In this document: positions 43,893 through 53,440 of the stretch, one piece after another | Layout: each line of letters starts with the position of its first letter | Position numbering within the stretch: the stretch's first letter is position 1 | NCBI RefSeq assembly: GCF_009362785.1 | Contig: NZ_WHNQ01000015.1 | Location: 62,001-126,000 of the forward strand | Source of the DNA: Paraburkholderia atlantica | GTDB taxonomy: Bacteria; Pseudomonadota; Gammaproteobacteria; Burkholderiales; Burkholderiaceae | Direction: 5' to 3' | Length of the DNA stretch: 64,000 nucleotides | Translations under genes and position numbers: made by a program | Notes under the pieces: generated by a model | Seen by the model: only the letters and a program-made list of their open reading frames with translations | The model's database searches: none | Told to the model about the DNA's origin: nothing

Positions 43893-45989
43893 GTGGCCGC
43901 CGCCGATCATCTGCCCGATATGCTGCGCGATGCAGGCGGTTTCCTGGCGCGCGAGCTGGCGCCGTTTCCCGGCCGCATCAACGTGACGCTGCGCTGCCTG
44001 CTGACGAGCGCGATCGTGATCGTCGCGTCGATGGCGCTCGAAGTGCCAGAAGTCGCGCTTTCGCTGATCGTCGTGTTCTACGTCACGCAGTCGAACGTCG
44101 TGGTCACGCGGCTCGTCGGCATGCTGTTCATCGTCGGATCGACGCTCGCCATCGGGCTGTCGATCCTGCTCCTCATATTCACCTTCGACTATCCGCTGGT
44201 GCGCATCGTTGTCGCGAGCGTGCTGTTCTTCTGCAGCGTGTATCTGCTTCGCGTGACGAAGATCGGCCCCGTATTCTTCGTGGTCGCCATCGTTGTGATC
44301 TACGTGCAGAGCTTCGTGGACCGCATCGATCAGGCAGATCTGCTGATTCGCGCGGTGCTGTGGGTGTGGGTTGCCATCAACTATGCGATCGCGCTGACGC
44401 TGATCGTGAACACGCTTCTGCTGCCCGCAGAGCCGCGCGTGCAGTTGAACGCCGAGATGCATCGGCAACTGGCTGCGCTCGACGCGCGGCTCGCGCATTC
44501 TCTCGATGGCGGCGCACAGCCCGCCCCTGTCACACAGGAGATGGTCCAGCAGGGCGCGATCACGCTGCAAAAGCTGCTGCGCTTCACGACGATGCGAGAC
44601 GCACACTATCGCGAGCACCAGGCGTTGCAGCTCGCGCGCATCGCGACGGTGTCGCGTCTTTATCGCAGCGCGAGCGATTGGCCCGATACGGCGGTGCGCA
44701 CGCCGGCCGCGGATGCGCTGCTGCGCGAGTTGCGCGCGAACACACGGGCGCTCGACGAATCGCTCACGACCAACGCACCTTATCGCTACATCGAAACGGC
44801 GGTGCCCGACGAGCACGATCTCGCCGACGCGATGCCCGCCGCGGTCGAAGCGCGGCGCGCGCTGCATGCCTACGCCCATCTTGTCGCGCGCGGCGCAGAG
44901 CCGGGCAAAGCATCTTCGGGCGAGCCGATGATCGCGGCCGACGCGTGGAGCAATCCCGCATACCTGCGCTTCTCGTTCAAGACGCTGCTCGCCGTGCTGG
45001 TGTGTTATGTGTTCTACAACGCGGTCGACTGGCAGGGCATCCATACGATCATGCTGACGTGCGTGATCGTCGCGCTGCCGAGTCTCGGCGCATCGACGCA
45101 GCGCGCGCTGCTGCGGCTGGCGGGCGCGCTCGTTGGCAGCGCGTTGGCGCTCTTCATGACAGTGTTCGCCGTGCCGCATTTCGACGATATCGTCGGCCTG
45201 CTGCTGATTACGATGCCGGTCTTCGCAATCTCGGCGTGGATCGCGGCCGGGTCGGAGCGGATCAGCTATGCCGGCACGCAGATCATGTTCACGTTCTCGC
45301 TGGCCTTGCTCGCGCGCTTCGGGCCGATCACCGATCTCACCGAGATCCGCGACCGGATGGTGGGCATCCTGCTCGGCGTCGCCGTGGCGACGTTCGTGCA
45401 GATGTCGTTCTGGCGTGAAGGCGAGGGCGACGTGCTGCGGCACAAGCTCGCCACGATGCTGCGCGCGATCGCCGTGCAGCTGCGCGCGCCGCTCGCGGCC
45501 GAAGACGGGCATGACGCGCTGTTGCATGCGCAGCGCCAGCTGCAGGCGTGGGCCGTGCTCGCCGATTGCGAAGGGACGCTCTCGCGTGTGGCGCTCGAAC
45601 CTGGCTGGCAGGAAGGCGAGCACGCCCAGCTGACGATGCGCGGCCAGACGGTGCTCGCGCAGGGGCGCGAGATCATGCTGGCAGGCGATGCGTTGGCTAG
45701 CGCGCTGTCGGCGCATGGCGCGTCGGCGCGCGTGCGCATGGCCAATGCCGCGCGCTCGGCGCGGGACCGGGCCGCCACCGATCTCGAGCGATACGCGGAC
45801 GGCCTCGCCGCCGATCCGCCCGCCGCGCATCGTCCGTCGCGCGCGGCGATGGCTGGTCCCACCACCGGGCCCGCCGACGCGCCGCTCGCCGGCGCCGCCG
45901 ACGAACTGTCGCGGCAGGTGGCGGGGCTGCCGGACTGGCACGTCGACGCTTCCGGGGCGGCTGTATCGACACAGCCGTTGCGAACATGA
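43893..45989 (+). CDS. mdtO: FUSC-family efflux transporter (MdtO-like)
   Basis: Inner-membrane transporter of the aromatic acid/fusaric acid resistance class, 698 residues. Two hydrophobic blocks are present: residues 20-155 (TSAIVIVASMALEVPEVALS) and about 360-500 (FKTLLAVLVCYVFYNAVDWQ), with the family core GASTQRALLRLAGALVGSAL. Large cytoplasmic domains follow each block. Start GTG 43893 has GAGGAG upstream. It overlaps the outer-membrane factor gene by 4 bp. Length and partners match MdtO (683 residues in E. coli) better than AaeB. Substrate unknown; aromatic compounds are likely. Confidence 0.9.
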   Translation: MAAADHLPDMLRDAGGFLARELAPFPGRINVTLRCLLTSAIVIVASMALEVPEVALSLIVVFYVTQSNVVVTRLVGMLFIVGSTLAIGLSILLLIFTFDYPLVRIVVASVLFFCSVYLLRVTKIGPVFFVVAIVVIYVQSFVDRIDQADLLIRAVLWVWVAINYAIALTLIVNTLLLPAEPRVQLNAEMHRQLAALDARLAHSLDGGAQPAPVTQEMVQQGAITLQKLLRFTTMRDAHYREHQALQLARIATVSRLYRSASDWPDTAVRTPAADALLRELRANTRALDESLTTNAPYRYIETAVPDEHDLADAMPAAVEARRALHAYAHLVARGAEPGKASSGEPMIAADAWSNPAYLRFSFKTLLAVLVCYVFYNAVDWQGIHTIMLTCVIVALPSLGASTQRALLRLAGALVGSALALFMTVFAVPHFDDIVGLLLITMPVFAISAWIAAGSERISYAGTQIMFTFSLALLARFGPITDLTEIRDRMVGILLGVAVATFVQMSFWREGEGDVLRHKLATMLRAIAVQLRAPLAAEDGHDALLHAQRQLQAWAVLADCEGTLSRVALEPGWQEGEHAQLTMRGQTVLAQGREIMLAGDALASALSAHGASARVRMANAARSARDRAATDLERYADGLAADPPAAHRPSRAAMAGPTTGPADAPLAGAADELSRQVAGLPDWHVDASGAAVSTQPLRT

Positions 45990-47446
45990 AATGGCTCCGA
46001 TCCGCCTTGTGCTGCGTGTGGATGCCGTGCGTAGCGGCGGGCTGCGCGCTGATCCATCACGACAGCGCGCCGTATGCCGAGATCGCGCCCGAGCAGATCG
46101 CGCTCGCGGACGACATCCATCTCGCGCGCCAGGGCTGGCCCGCCGCGCGCTGGTGGACGCGCTTCAACGACCCGCAGCTCGACGCGCTGATCGATCAGGC
46201 GCTCGCCGGTTCACCGACGATGTTGATCGCGCGCACGCGTGTAGCGCAGGCCAAGTCGGACGTCGAGCTCGTCAGCACGGGATCGAGCCTTCAGGTGACC
46301 GCGCTCGCGCTGCTTAATCGCGAACATGTTTCGGCGCATGGCTTTCTCGGCCCGTTCGCGATGAACGAGCCGGCTCTGGGCCTCACGGGACCGTGGTACA
46401 CGGAGGGCATCGTCGGGCTCGGAGCGAGCCTGAATGTCGACATATGGGGCAAGCAGCGCGCGCAGATCGCCGCGTCGCTTGGCGTGAGCAACGCGCGCCT
46501 CGCGGAGACGTCCGCCGTCGAACTCGAGCTTTCGGCGGATGTCGCGCAGCTTTACTACGGCATTCAGACGACGTACCGGCTCATCGATCTCCTGAACGAA
46601 TCGCGGGACGTGGCGGCGTTCGCGGTGCAGGCGCACGAAGGGCGTGCCGCGCGCGGACTCGAAGCACGCACGTTCACCGAGGAAGCGCGCGCGCAGGAAC
46701 TGGCGATCCGACGCCAGATCGTTGCGGCGCAAGCGCAGATCATGCAGTTTCGCGAATCGATGCGCGCGCTCGTCGGCGCGGGCCCCGATGGATTGCGCGT
46801 CATCGAGCCCGTTGCGCTCCCGCCGGTGGACGCGGCGCTGCCCGCGACGCTCTCCTACGAGCTGCTCGCCCGGCGCCCCGATCTTCAGGCGATGCGGTGG
46901 TACGTGCAGTCGTCGTTCGACCGGATCGACGCGGCGAGGGCGGCGTTCTATCCGAGTTTCGACATCAAGGCGTTCTTCGGCTTCAACGCGCTGCATCTGG
47001 GCGACCTGTTCACGCATGCGAGCCAGCAGATCAATCTGATTCCGGGCCTCTATCTGCCGATCTTCGACGGCGGCCGGCTTAACGCCAACCTGAGCGGCGC
47101 GCGCGAGGCCAGCAACCTGCTCATCGAGCAATACAATCAGGCGGTCCTCAACGCGGTGCGCGATGTCGCCCTGACGGGCACCCGTCTGCAGTCGCTCGAC
47201 GCCGAAGCCGGGTTGCAGAAGCGCCGGATCGAATCGGTGGCGTTCGCGAGGGACAGCGCCGAAGCGCATTACCGACGAGGACTGGCGAGCCGGCTCACCG
47301 CGCTCGAAGCGCGCCAGCCGGTCATCGCCGAACGCGTCGCGCTGCTAACGCTCGACGGTCAGATGATCAGTCAGGAGATCGCCTTGACGAAGGCGCTCGG
47401 TGGCGGCTATCGCGCCGATCCGCCGGTCGAGCCGAGGCCGCGTTGA
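45986..47446 (+). CDS. mdtP: Outer-membrane efflux lipoprotein, NodT family (MdtP-like)
   Basis: TolC-type channel completing the pump, 486 residues. A lipoprotein signal with lipobox VAAGC precedes the two OEP repeats. Features are ARWWTRFNDPQLDALIDQAL, SLNVDIWGKQRAQIAAS in the first repeat, LLARRPDLQAMRWYVQSSFD and FYPSFDIKAFFGF in the second, and the terminal MISQEIALTKALGGGY. These match the NodT/OprM-like class. ATG at 45986 overlaps the FUSC stop. It closes the ytcA-mdtNOP-like operon. Confidence 0.92.
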   Translation: MKWLRSALCCVWMPCVAAGCALIHHDSAPYAEIAPEQIALADDIHLARQGWPAARWWTRFNDPQLDALIDQALAGSPTMLIARTRVAQAKSDVELVSTGSSLQVTALALLNREHVSAHGFLGPFAMNEPALGLTGPWYTEGIVGLGASLNVDIWGKQRAQIAASLGVSNARLAETSAVELELSADVAQLYYGIQTTYRLIDLLNESRDVAAFAVQAHEGRAARGLEARTFTEEARAQELAIRRQIVAAQAQIMQFRESMRALVGAGPDGLRVIEPVALPPVDAALPATLSYELLARRPDLQAMRWYVQSSFDRIDAARAAFYPSFDIKAFFGFNALHLGDLFTHASQQINLIPGLYLPIFDGGRLNANLSGAREASNLLIEQYNQAVLNAVRDVALTGTRLQSLDAEAGLQKRRIESVAFARDSAEAHYRRGLASRLTALEARQPVIAERVALLTLDGQMISQEIALTKALGGGYRADPPVEPRPR

Positions 47447-47673
47447 GCGGCGCTTACATGTGAGGTCAGGCCACGTGGACAACGACCCCGACCCGATCGG
47501 CGCGCTAATCTCGCCACGCGACGCCGTTACGGAAACCACGCGGGCTTCGATGGATGAGTACAGCCGGCCCCATGATGGGTCATTCCTGCGCTTTGCCGTG
47601 CGGACGCTCAGACGCGGGTTTGGCCCGGCAATCGGCCACTCGATTTAGCGAAATATCCGGAACCCGCTGGTCA

Positions 47674-48270
47674 TCAGTCGAACGTGATCAAGTCCTTGAA
47701 GATCAGTCGTCCCCAGTTATTTCCGCGCGCGTGCACAAGCAGTCCACCCTCCGAAAGCCCGCCAAGTTGGATTGGCGCGAAACCGAGATTTTCCGCGAGC
47801 GCACCAATCTCCGCTGCGGCGCCGTCATCATCGCTCGCGAGGAACACGACTCGCCTGCCACCCTGTACGGCCGGGTCTTGGCCGAGGACGGCCGCAGCCA
47901 GGTGATTGAAGCCTTTCACCAGCCTGGCTCCGGTGAACGCGTTCGCGACGAAAGCCGAGGACGGGAGACCGTCCAGTTCCTCAGGCGGGGAGAACGTGTT
48001 CATCACGTCGACGATGGTCTTTCCGCTCCAATTGGGCAGCGCCTTCGCGACCTCCGCGTACGACTCGAAACGGACAGCCAAAAAGATGACGTCCGCCTTG
48101 ACGGCTTCCGCCAGGGTTTTGGGAATGATCGTAGGTCCGATCGCTGCTGCATCGGACGCAAAGCTTGCCGGGTCGCGCGTGGTTGCAACGGATACTTCGA
48201 TGTCGTTGCCGGCGAACGCCCTGGCAAGTGCGTGGCCGATCTTGCCGAAGCCAATGATTGCGTAACTCAT
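47674..48270 (-). CDS. F420-type NADPH reductase family, Rossmann-fold protein
   Basis: A 198-residue dinucleotide-binding reductase. It begins MSYAIIGFGKIGHALARAFA with GxGxxG-like binding loop at residues 7-12. The mid region (DVIFLAVRFESYAEVAKALP, GKTIVDVMNTF) is typical of the NADPH:F420 oxidoreductase/ProC-like group widely annotated as NAD(P)-binding. F420 is unlikely in this organism. Start ATG 48270 with GGAG six bases upstream is preferred over one four codons earlier. It is third in a minus-strand run with two SDR genes. Confidence 0.85.
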   Translation of the reverse strand: MSYAIIGFGKIGHALARAFAGNDIEVSVATTRDPASFASDAAAIGPTIIPKTLAEAVKADVIFLAVRFESYAEVAKALPNWSGKTIVDVMNTFSPPEELDGLPSSAFVANAFTGARLVKGFNHLAAAVLGQDPAVQGGRRVVFLASDDDGAAAEIGALAENLGFAPIQLGGLSEGGLLVHARGNNWGRLIFKDLITFD

Positions 48271-48297
48271 ATGTTTCTCCATCGTTTCCCGGCGTGC

Positions 48298-49065
48298 TCA
48301 GAGCTTGTAACCGCCGCTCGCTTCAATCGTTTGGCCGGTCACCCAATGGCCTTCATCGGAGGCCAGGAACGCCACCACGGCCGCGATTTCTGAAGGCTCG
48401 CCAAAGCGGCCCAGCGCGATTTGCGCCTCGACCGCCTTGACGAGTTCGGGATTCGCCCGAAAATCGGCGTTCGCATCCGTTCGCGTGAAGCCCGGCGCTA
48501 CGGCGTTCGCTGTGATGCCACGCGGCCCGAGCTCGATTGCGAGCGTATGGGTCAGGGTGTTGATCGCCGCTTTCGCCATCGAGTAGACGGGCGCAGCCGT
48601 CACGGGCTTCGTAGCGGCTGCGGAAGAAATGTTGATGATGCGTCCACCATCGGCGAGACGATCGAGAGCGGCCTGAATGATGAAGAAGGGCGCACGGGCG
48701 TAGACCGCCATCAGGGTGTCCCAACTGTCCGGCGTCGCGTCCTTGAAGCCAACCCAGCCGGAATTGCCAGCGTTGTTGACCAGAATGTCGAGGGCCTTGC
48801 TTCCGTTCCGCTTGGTGAACTCGTCGTCGAGTCTGTCGAACAAGGCCGGCACGGTCGCCGGATCAACGAGATCCGCATGGATCGCGAACGCGCTGCCTTG
48901 CGCTTTCTCGATTGCCGCGATCGCCTCGTCCGCGCTGGATTTGCTGGCGTTGTAGGTTAGCGCGACTGTCGCACCATCTTTTGCAAGACGTTCGGCGATG
49001 GCACGGCCAATGCCTCGTGATGCCCCGGTAACGAGAGCTGTTTTGCCCTTTAGAGATTGTGTCAT
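48298..49065 (-). CDS. Short-chain dehydrogenase/reductase (FabG-like), second of pair
   Basis: A 255-residue [23 protein letters not shown] holds the TGxxxGIG cofactor motif (about residues 13-20). The NNAG motif and catalytic YSMAK (Tyr and Lys) are present, with a Ser in [10 protein letters not shown], and the C-terminal [11 protein letters not shown] start it at ATG 49065 because GAGGAG is just upstream; the frame extends to 49104 over the neighbouring gene end. It lies 13 bp after the other SDR. Substrate unknown; probably a carbonyl or quinone reductase. Confidence 0.88.
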   Translation of the reverse strand: MTQSLKGKTALVTGASRGIGRAIAERLAKDGATVALTYNASKSSADEAIAAIEKAQGSAFAIHADLVDPATVPALFDRLDDEFTKRNGSKALDILVNNAGNSGWVGFKDATPDSWDTLMAVYARAPFFIIQAALDRLADGGRIINISSAAATKPVTAAPVYSMAKAAINTLTHTLAIELGPRGITANAVAPGFTRTDANADFRANPELVKAVEAQIALGRFGEPSEIAAVVAFLASDEGHWVTGQTIEASGGYKL

Positions 49066-49078
49066 CTGATTTTTCTCC

Positions 49079-49816
49079 TCAGAGTTGTGCCAAGCCACCG
49101 TCAACGGCGACCTCGCTGGCAGTCATGAAGCTGCTGTCCGACGACGCGAGAAAGGCGGCGACCGCCCCGATCTCCACCGGATCGGCCATACGCTGGAGCG
49201 GCGTCATCGCACCGTAGGCCTTCTGGCCCTCTTCGCCTAGCGCCTCCTTCGCGAGTTCGGTCGCCGTCGCCCCGGGCGACAGCACGTTTACCCGGATGCC
49301 GGTGCCCTTCAGGTCCTCCGCCCAAGTCCGCGCGAGATTGCGCACCGCTGCCTTGCTCGCGCTGTAGGCCGTGAATCCCGGGGCTCCTGTGGTGCCGGCG
49401 CTCGATCCGGTCAGGATGATCGAACCGCCCGAGCCCATCAGCGGCAGCGCCTTCTGGACCGTAAAGATCGTCCCCTTCACATTGGTGTCGAAGGTGTCGT
49501 CAATGTGCTGGCCGGTGATCTGTCCGAGCGGAAGCGGGCTTCCCGTCCCGGCATTGGCGAAGACGATGTCCAGGGTTCCGCGTTCGGCCTTCACCGCAGC
49601 GTAGAGTCGGTCGAGGTCGGCCAGGTCGGAGACCGAGCCCTTCACCGCGCGCGCGTTGGGCCCGAGGGCGGCCACAGCGGCGTCGAGTGCATCCTGCCGG
49701 CGGCCGAACACGAAGACGAAGGCGCCCTCCTCGATGAAGCGCTTAGCCGCAGCGCGGCCGATACCGGTAGCGCCGCCGGTGATCACCGCGGTCTTTCCAT
49801 GCAGTCTGTTGTTCAT
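49079..49816 (-). CDS. Short-chain dehydrogenase/reductase, first of pair
   Basis: A 245-residue SDR. GKTAVITGGATGIGRAAAKR is the Rossmann motif; the FANAG motif replaces NNAG, and YSASK carries the catalytic Tyr and Lys after ILTGSSAG. C-terminal FMTASEVAVDGGLAQL is family-typical. ATG 49816 has AAGGA about 8 bases upstream; an ATG three codons earlier is less well placed. It is the first gene of the SDR-SDR-reductase run and diverges from the LysR gene at 49923. This layout is common for LysR-induced detoxification cassettes. Confidence 0.88.
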   Translation of the reverse strand: MNNRLHGKTAVITGGATGIGRAAAKRFIEEGAFVFVFGRRQDALDAAVAALGPNARAVKGSVSDLADLDRLYAAVKAERGTLDIVFANAGTGSPLPLGQITGQHIDDTFDTNVKGTIFTVQKALPLMGSGGSIILTGSSAGTTGAPGFTAYSASKAAVRNLARTWAEDLKGTGIRVNVLSPGATATELAKEALGEEGQKAYGAMTPLQRMADPVEIGAVAAFLASSDSSFMTASEVAVDGGLAQL

Positions 49817-49886
49817 GTCACGCATCCTTCGAAACGAAAACGGGAAACAGGATTCTGCGACTCTTGATTCATGAAGCCAATTGACT

Positions 49887-49923
49887 AAATATGGATATTT
49901 CCCATCTACTATTTAGATATCTA
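49887..49923. promoter_or_regulatory. AT-rich LysR-type divergent operator
   Basis: In the 106-bp gap between the first SDR start and the LysR start lie two inverted repeats: AAATAT-GG-ATATTT (49887-49900) and the perfect 10-bp palindrome TAGATATCTA (49914-49923). The latter touches the first base of the lysR start codon. AT-rich dyads in such divergent gaps are typical LysR recognition and activation sites. Probable autoregulation. Confidence 0.55.
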
Positions 49924-50840
49924 TGCTCGACAACGTCACGATCAATCAACTTCGGGCCTTCGTCGCCGTGTGTGATCAGGGAAGCTTTTCCGGGGCTGCA
50001 CGGGAGCTGAGGCGTGCACAGTCGGCGATCAGTCACGCGATCAACGCGCTCGAGAGCGCTTTCGATGTGGTGCTGTTCGAGCGCAACACTCGCAAAGCGA
50101 CGCTGACCGCTGCTGGCCGCAGCCTCCTGCCTGATGCTCGCGGTGTGATCTCGCGCACCGAGGAAATGAAGATGCGTGCGGTTGCGATTGCCGAAGCTGG
50201 GGTCCCCCAGGTCTCGGTTGCCGTGGATACCTACTTTCCACGTGCACACCTGATCGAATGCCTGCGCACCTTGCAGGCGGACTTTCCGACGGTTGCAATC
50301 AATCTGCGCATGACGACCATGCAGGACGGCGAGCGTTTGGTTCGCGAAGGCATGTGCGCGTTGGCGGTGACGATCACGGACGTGCCGGAGCTGAGCCCCG
50401 GCACCATAGAAAGGCAGCATCTATGTGACGCGCAAATGGTGACCGTCTGTGCGCCATCCCATCCGCTGGCCTCAATCGCGGGGCCGATCCCGCGGGAGGA
50501 ATTTGGCCGGCACATCCAGCTCGTCGTGACCGACAATCAGCCCGATGCGGAAAAGACCCAACAGGGGGTCGCCAGTGAACGCCAGTGGCGGGTGAATGAC
50601 CTCGGCGCGAAGCACGATCTGCTCAGGGGAAGCTTGTGCTGGGGGCACATGCCGCGCCATCTGGTCGAGGAAGACCTCGCGAAGGGAATACTTGTCGAAC
50701 TCCAACGGCGCGCATGGCACATGCGTCCCCTCACGTTTATGATCTCGCAGCGGCGCGGGTACTCGTTTTCCGAATGCGAGACACGGCTGGTCGAACTCCT
50801 TGGCAACCGTCATTCGCCCGATTCTGCTCGAACCGCTTAG
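49923..50840 (+). CDS. LysR-family regulator divergent from the SDR cassette
   Basis: A 305-residue LysR protein. The helix-turn-helix lies within about residues 18-45 (GSFSGAARELRRAQSAISHA), followed by NALESAFDVVLFERNTRKAT, then the effector domain starting near residue 90 (VSVAVDTYFPRAHLIECLRT). The ATG at 49923 has no clear Shine-Dalgarno and sits inside a palindrome, so translation may be weak. Expected to activate the three divergent reductase genes in response to a small electrophile or similar; effector unknown. Confidence 0.9.
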   Translation: MLDNVTINQLRAFVAVCDQGSFSGAARELRRAQSAISHAINALESAFDVVLFERNTRKATLTAAGRSLLPDARGVISRTEEMKMRAVAIAEAGVPQVSVAVDTYFPRAHLIECLRTLQADFPTVAINLRMTTMQDGERLVREGMCALAVTITDVPELSPGTIERQHLCDAQMVTVCAPSHPLASIAGPIPREEFGRHIQLVVTDNQPDAEKTQQGVASERQWRVNDLGAKHDLLRGSLCWGHMPRHLVEEDLAKGILVELQRRAWHMRPLTFMISQRRGYSFSECETRLVELLGNRHSPDSARTA

Positions 50841-51287
50841 CCGAAACAATTTCAGTCCCACCACGTCGACGCGCATGAGTATGCATCCGGCTTTTCGTTC
50901 GTCTGGTTGATGGGATGCGGCAGGGGACCCGTTATCTGACACCCCTCGACAGACCAGTGAGAACAGATCCTCGGTACCACCGGCGCGTCGTTGGGACGAA
51001 AACTGATTAATCAAACCAATTTCTAACTCACAGCGCTATCCGCGCAGCGCCGCCTGACTCTTGGCAGCGGTCACTTAGTCATTCCGGGCGTGCGGATCAG
51101 TCTCGAAGAGCGTCTTAGCAGTGAGTTCGTCGAGGCAGTTGCCACTGGCAAAGCAGAACCATTCGCCACGCCTTTCACATGCGTCTTGTCAACGTTCCAT
51201 GAGCGTCGAGTAGATTTCGTGCAGGGCGCTTTCTTTCTTATGGGCGGATTAGCAAATCCGCCCATATTAATTCCTGGAGGATCGCGG
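50841..51287. other. Intergenic region with a strong hairpin
   Basis: About 450 bases without a supported gene. At 51240-51265 is an 11-bp perfect stem (ATGGGCGGATT and its complement) with a 4-base loop, AGCA. It lies 23 bp past the minus-strand MmgE/PrpD stop. It is flanked by TTTCTTTCTT on the left, that is AAGAAAGAAA read downstream on the minus strand, so a U-tract is lacking in that direction. It may act as a transcript-stabilising or bidirectional structure rather than a canonical terminator. Confidence 0.5.
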
Positions 51288-52805
51288 CTACAAGGCCATA
51301 GCTGCGGTCAAGATTTTAGCCTTTGGCAGGGTCTCCAGTCGTTGAATATCGGCTATCAGCGCTTGGGCTTGCGCACTACTCATTCCCGCCTTTTTCGTGC
51401 AATCGAGAAATTTTTGACGGAACTCGATGGGCGACATTGGATTCTTGGGTTCGCCTTTGGCAAATGCCACCGTTTTGGTAAACGTCCGGCCATCTTTCAG
51501 AGAAACGTCAAGGCGCGTAGCACCAGGTCCACCGCCCGGACGTGCCAGGCTCTTGTCTTCCGCCGTGTTAATGCGCTTGACCATAGCCAGCAGGTCAGGG
51601 CGCCTGATCGCCGTCGTAGTGAAATGTTCGAATCCAACTTTATGGTCCACCAACGCGCAGGCCACTACCCACGGATTGCTGAATTGTGCGTCCACGACAG
51701 ATGTCAGGTTCTGCTTTTTGCCAAGCGGAAAATCGAGAAGCAGATACTCGCCCGGTCCATTGTAGATGGTGATGCTTTCCACATCGGGTGCTTCAATTTT
51801 GTTCTCTGCAAACAGAGTCAGTGCAGCATCCACCGCTGTATGGCTACCACGGCACGACGGCCATGGTTTGAACGAGACCTCAGTCGCGGCAAAAGTATTT
51901 CCAAGTCCTTCAAAGAGGAAATCGCGCGAATACTTGTTACCGTGAAACTGATAATAAAAGCCACGGGGGCCTTCCAGAATATTTTTGGCTCCCTGGACGC
52001 CCTGCTGAGATAGACGCGCAGCCATTACGCCGGCATAGGAAGCGAAGCCAGCGCCCATACGCTTGGTCAATGCACCGTCGAGATGTGCCTGGGAATTGCC
52101 GGAAGCTTGATGAAATGCAATACCCAGTGCAGATACCATCTGATCACGCGTCAAGCCCATCAGCTTGCCTGCGACAAAAGTCGAAGCAAAATATCCATAA
52201 AGGCTGGTGTTGTGCCAGCCAACAATGAATGCATCGACGCCAGGCTGTGCCGAATTGGCCAAGCGGCAGGCAAGGTCCACGCCCAAAGCCGTAGCCGTAA
52301 TTAGATCCCTGCCGCTGACATTGCCGAGCATATCAGTTACGGCTAATGCGGCCGGAATCGTGATGACTGAGGGGTGCATGAAAGACCGCTCATAGGTATC
52401 GTCATAGTCGAGCGCGTCACCCATGATTGCATTGACGCGAGCGGCATCCTGGGCGGGAACCAGAATATTGGTACCCCAGATGGCGGCTTCGCGCTTACCG
52501 GCCATATCGATGGTGAACTCGCGTATCTCTTTGGCTCCGGGCTCATTGGCGCCCCCTAGAGCCGCGCCCACTGTATCCATAATCTGATTCTTGGTTATGG
52601 CAATCACTGCACTGGGCAGGTTGTCGTAAGTGGTCTGCAAACAATAATCCGCAAGTGCAACGATGTCATCCGGACCAGAGGATCTTTGTGCTGGAGGCTT
52701 CGGTGCTACCGTCGCATCAGCATAAGCGGACGCGGGAGTCAGCATCAATCCGCCTACCGATGCGATTGAGGTATGGATAAATGATCTGCGATTTAATTTG
52801 GTCAT
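51288..52805 (-). CDS. MmgE/PrpD-family protein with twin-arginine signal
   Basis: A 505-residue member of the MmgE/PrpD family (methylcitrate dehydratase-like). Conserved stretches include MGDALDYDDTYERSFMHPS, GVDLACRLANSAQPGVDAFI and FKPWPSCRGSHTAVDAALTL. Unusually for the family, it begins with a Tat leader (LNRRSFIHTSIASVGGLML, cleaved after SAYA), which implies periplasmic location. Start ATG 52805 has AGGAAA six bases upstream. Base composition is clearly lower in GC than its neighbours, with ATA/AAA/AAT codons, suggesting recent transfer. It stands alone; its substrate is unknown. Confidence 0.85.
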   Translation of the reverse strand: MTKLNRRSFIHTSIASVGGLMLTPASAYADATVAPKPPAQRSSGPDDIVALADYCLQTTYDNLPSAVIAITKNQIMDTVGAALGGANEPGAKEIREFTIDMAGKREAAIWGTNILVPAQDAARVNAIMGDALDYDDTYERSFMHPSVITIPAALAVTDMLGNVSGRDLITATALGVDLACRLANSAQPGVDAFIVGWHNTSLYGYFASTFVAGKLMGLTRDQMVSALGIAFHQASGNSQAHLDGALTKRMGAGFASYAGVMAARLSQQGVQGAKNILEGPRGFYYQFHGNKYSRDFLFEGLGNTFAATEVSFKPWPSCRGSHTAVDAALTLFAENKIEAPDVESITIYNGPGEYLLLDFPLGKKQNLTSVVDAQFSNPWVVACALVDHKVGFEHFTTTAIRRPDLLAMVKRINTAEDKSLARPGGGPGATRLDVSLKDGRTFTKTVAFAKGEPKNPMSPIEFRQKFLDCTKKAGMSSAQAQALIADIQRLETLPKAKILTAAMAL

Positions 52806-53440
52806 TTCGTTTCCTAAAACGGATTAGCGTCAACCATTGTTCTTGTATCTTCAGAGTCACTACCCGGCCCCGGCCCGGAAGAGCGGCAGATTGACAGTGC
52901 ATCCGCCTCTTGATCATTGCGCATGACAAAACGGAGAGCCATTACCTCGGATTAAGCCAGCCGCGAGATGGCAGCAGCGCTGGTGTGGTCAGCAGCGTCA
53001 CCCGCCGCCCGCAAGATCCTGCTTTGCGGATACGGGGCGGCTTGACGTTATCGGCGACATCCACTTTCTATGATCAAACAAGAGAGGCGGAAGCGTAGGT
53101 ATCTACACTTCCGTAATTTGGATCAACGCGATAGCCAACCTATTTGGGCTGAGCGCACTCGGACCGATCACAACCTTCACTTTAGTTAATTTAGACGGCT
53201 GTTTGGTATACATGAATCGTATGCAATTCGATGCGATGTTGCACCTGTAGACCAAAGACGGAAATAGGGTAAATCCCCGACCTACTGTTTCATAGGCTAA
53301 AGATTGCAAATCGTGTTGGGGGACGCGCTGTGACCCAATGGGCCAGTCTTCACAGCGTTTTCAAGGAGGCGCGAGTAGCGAGTACAACGGGAAGTTCGGC
53401 GTTCCGCCTTGAGGACCGCCCGGGCCATTGCGCAAAGATC
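52806..53440. other. Intergenic region, AT-richer, no clear gene
   Basis: About 635 bases. Short frames (60-70 residues) on both strands lack recognisable features. The 53150-53230 segment is AT-rich and holds a TTTGGTATACATGAATCG stretch, a possible promoter or operator relic. The composition continues that of the MmgE/PrpD gene, consistent with one imported segment ending near the SDR remnant. Confidence 0.4.

Noticed and set aside
42813-45941. Very long minus-strand open frame (over 1000 codons) opposite the MdtN/MdtO-like genes
   Set aside because: It is Arg/His/Ala-rich with no domain or signal and lies antisense to two clearly recognisable efflux genes; a GC-driven shadow.
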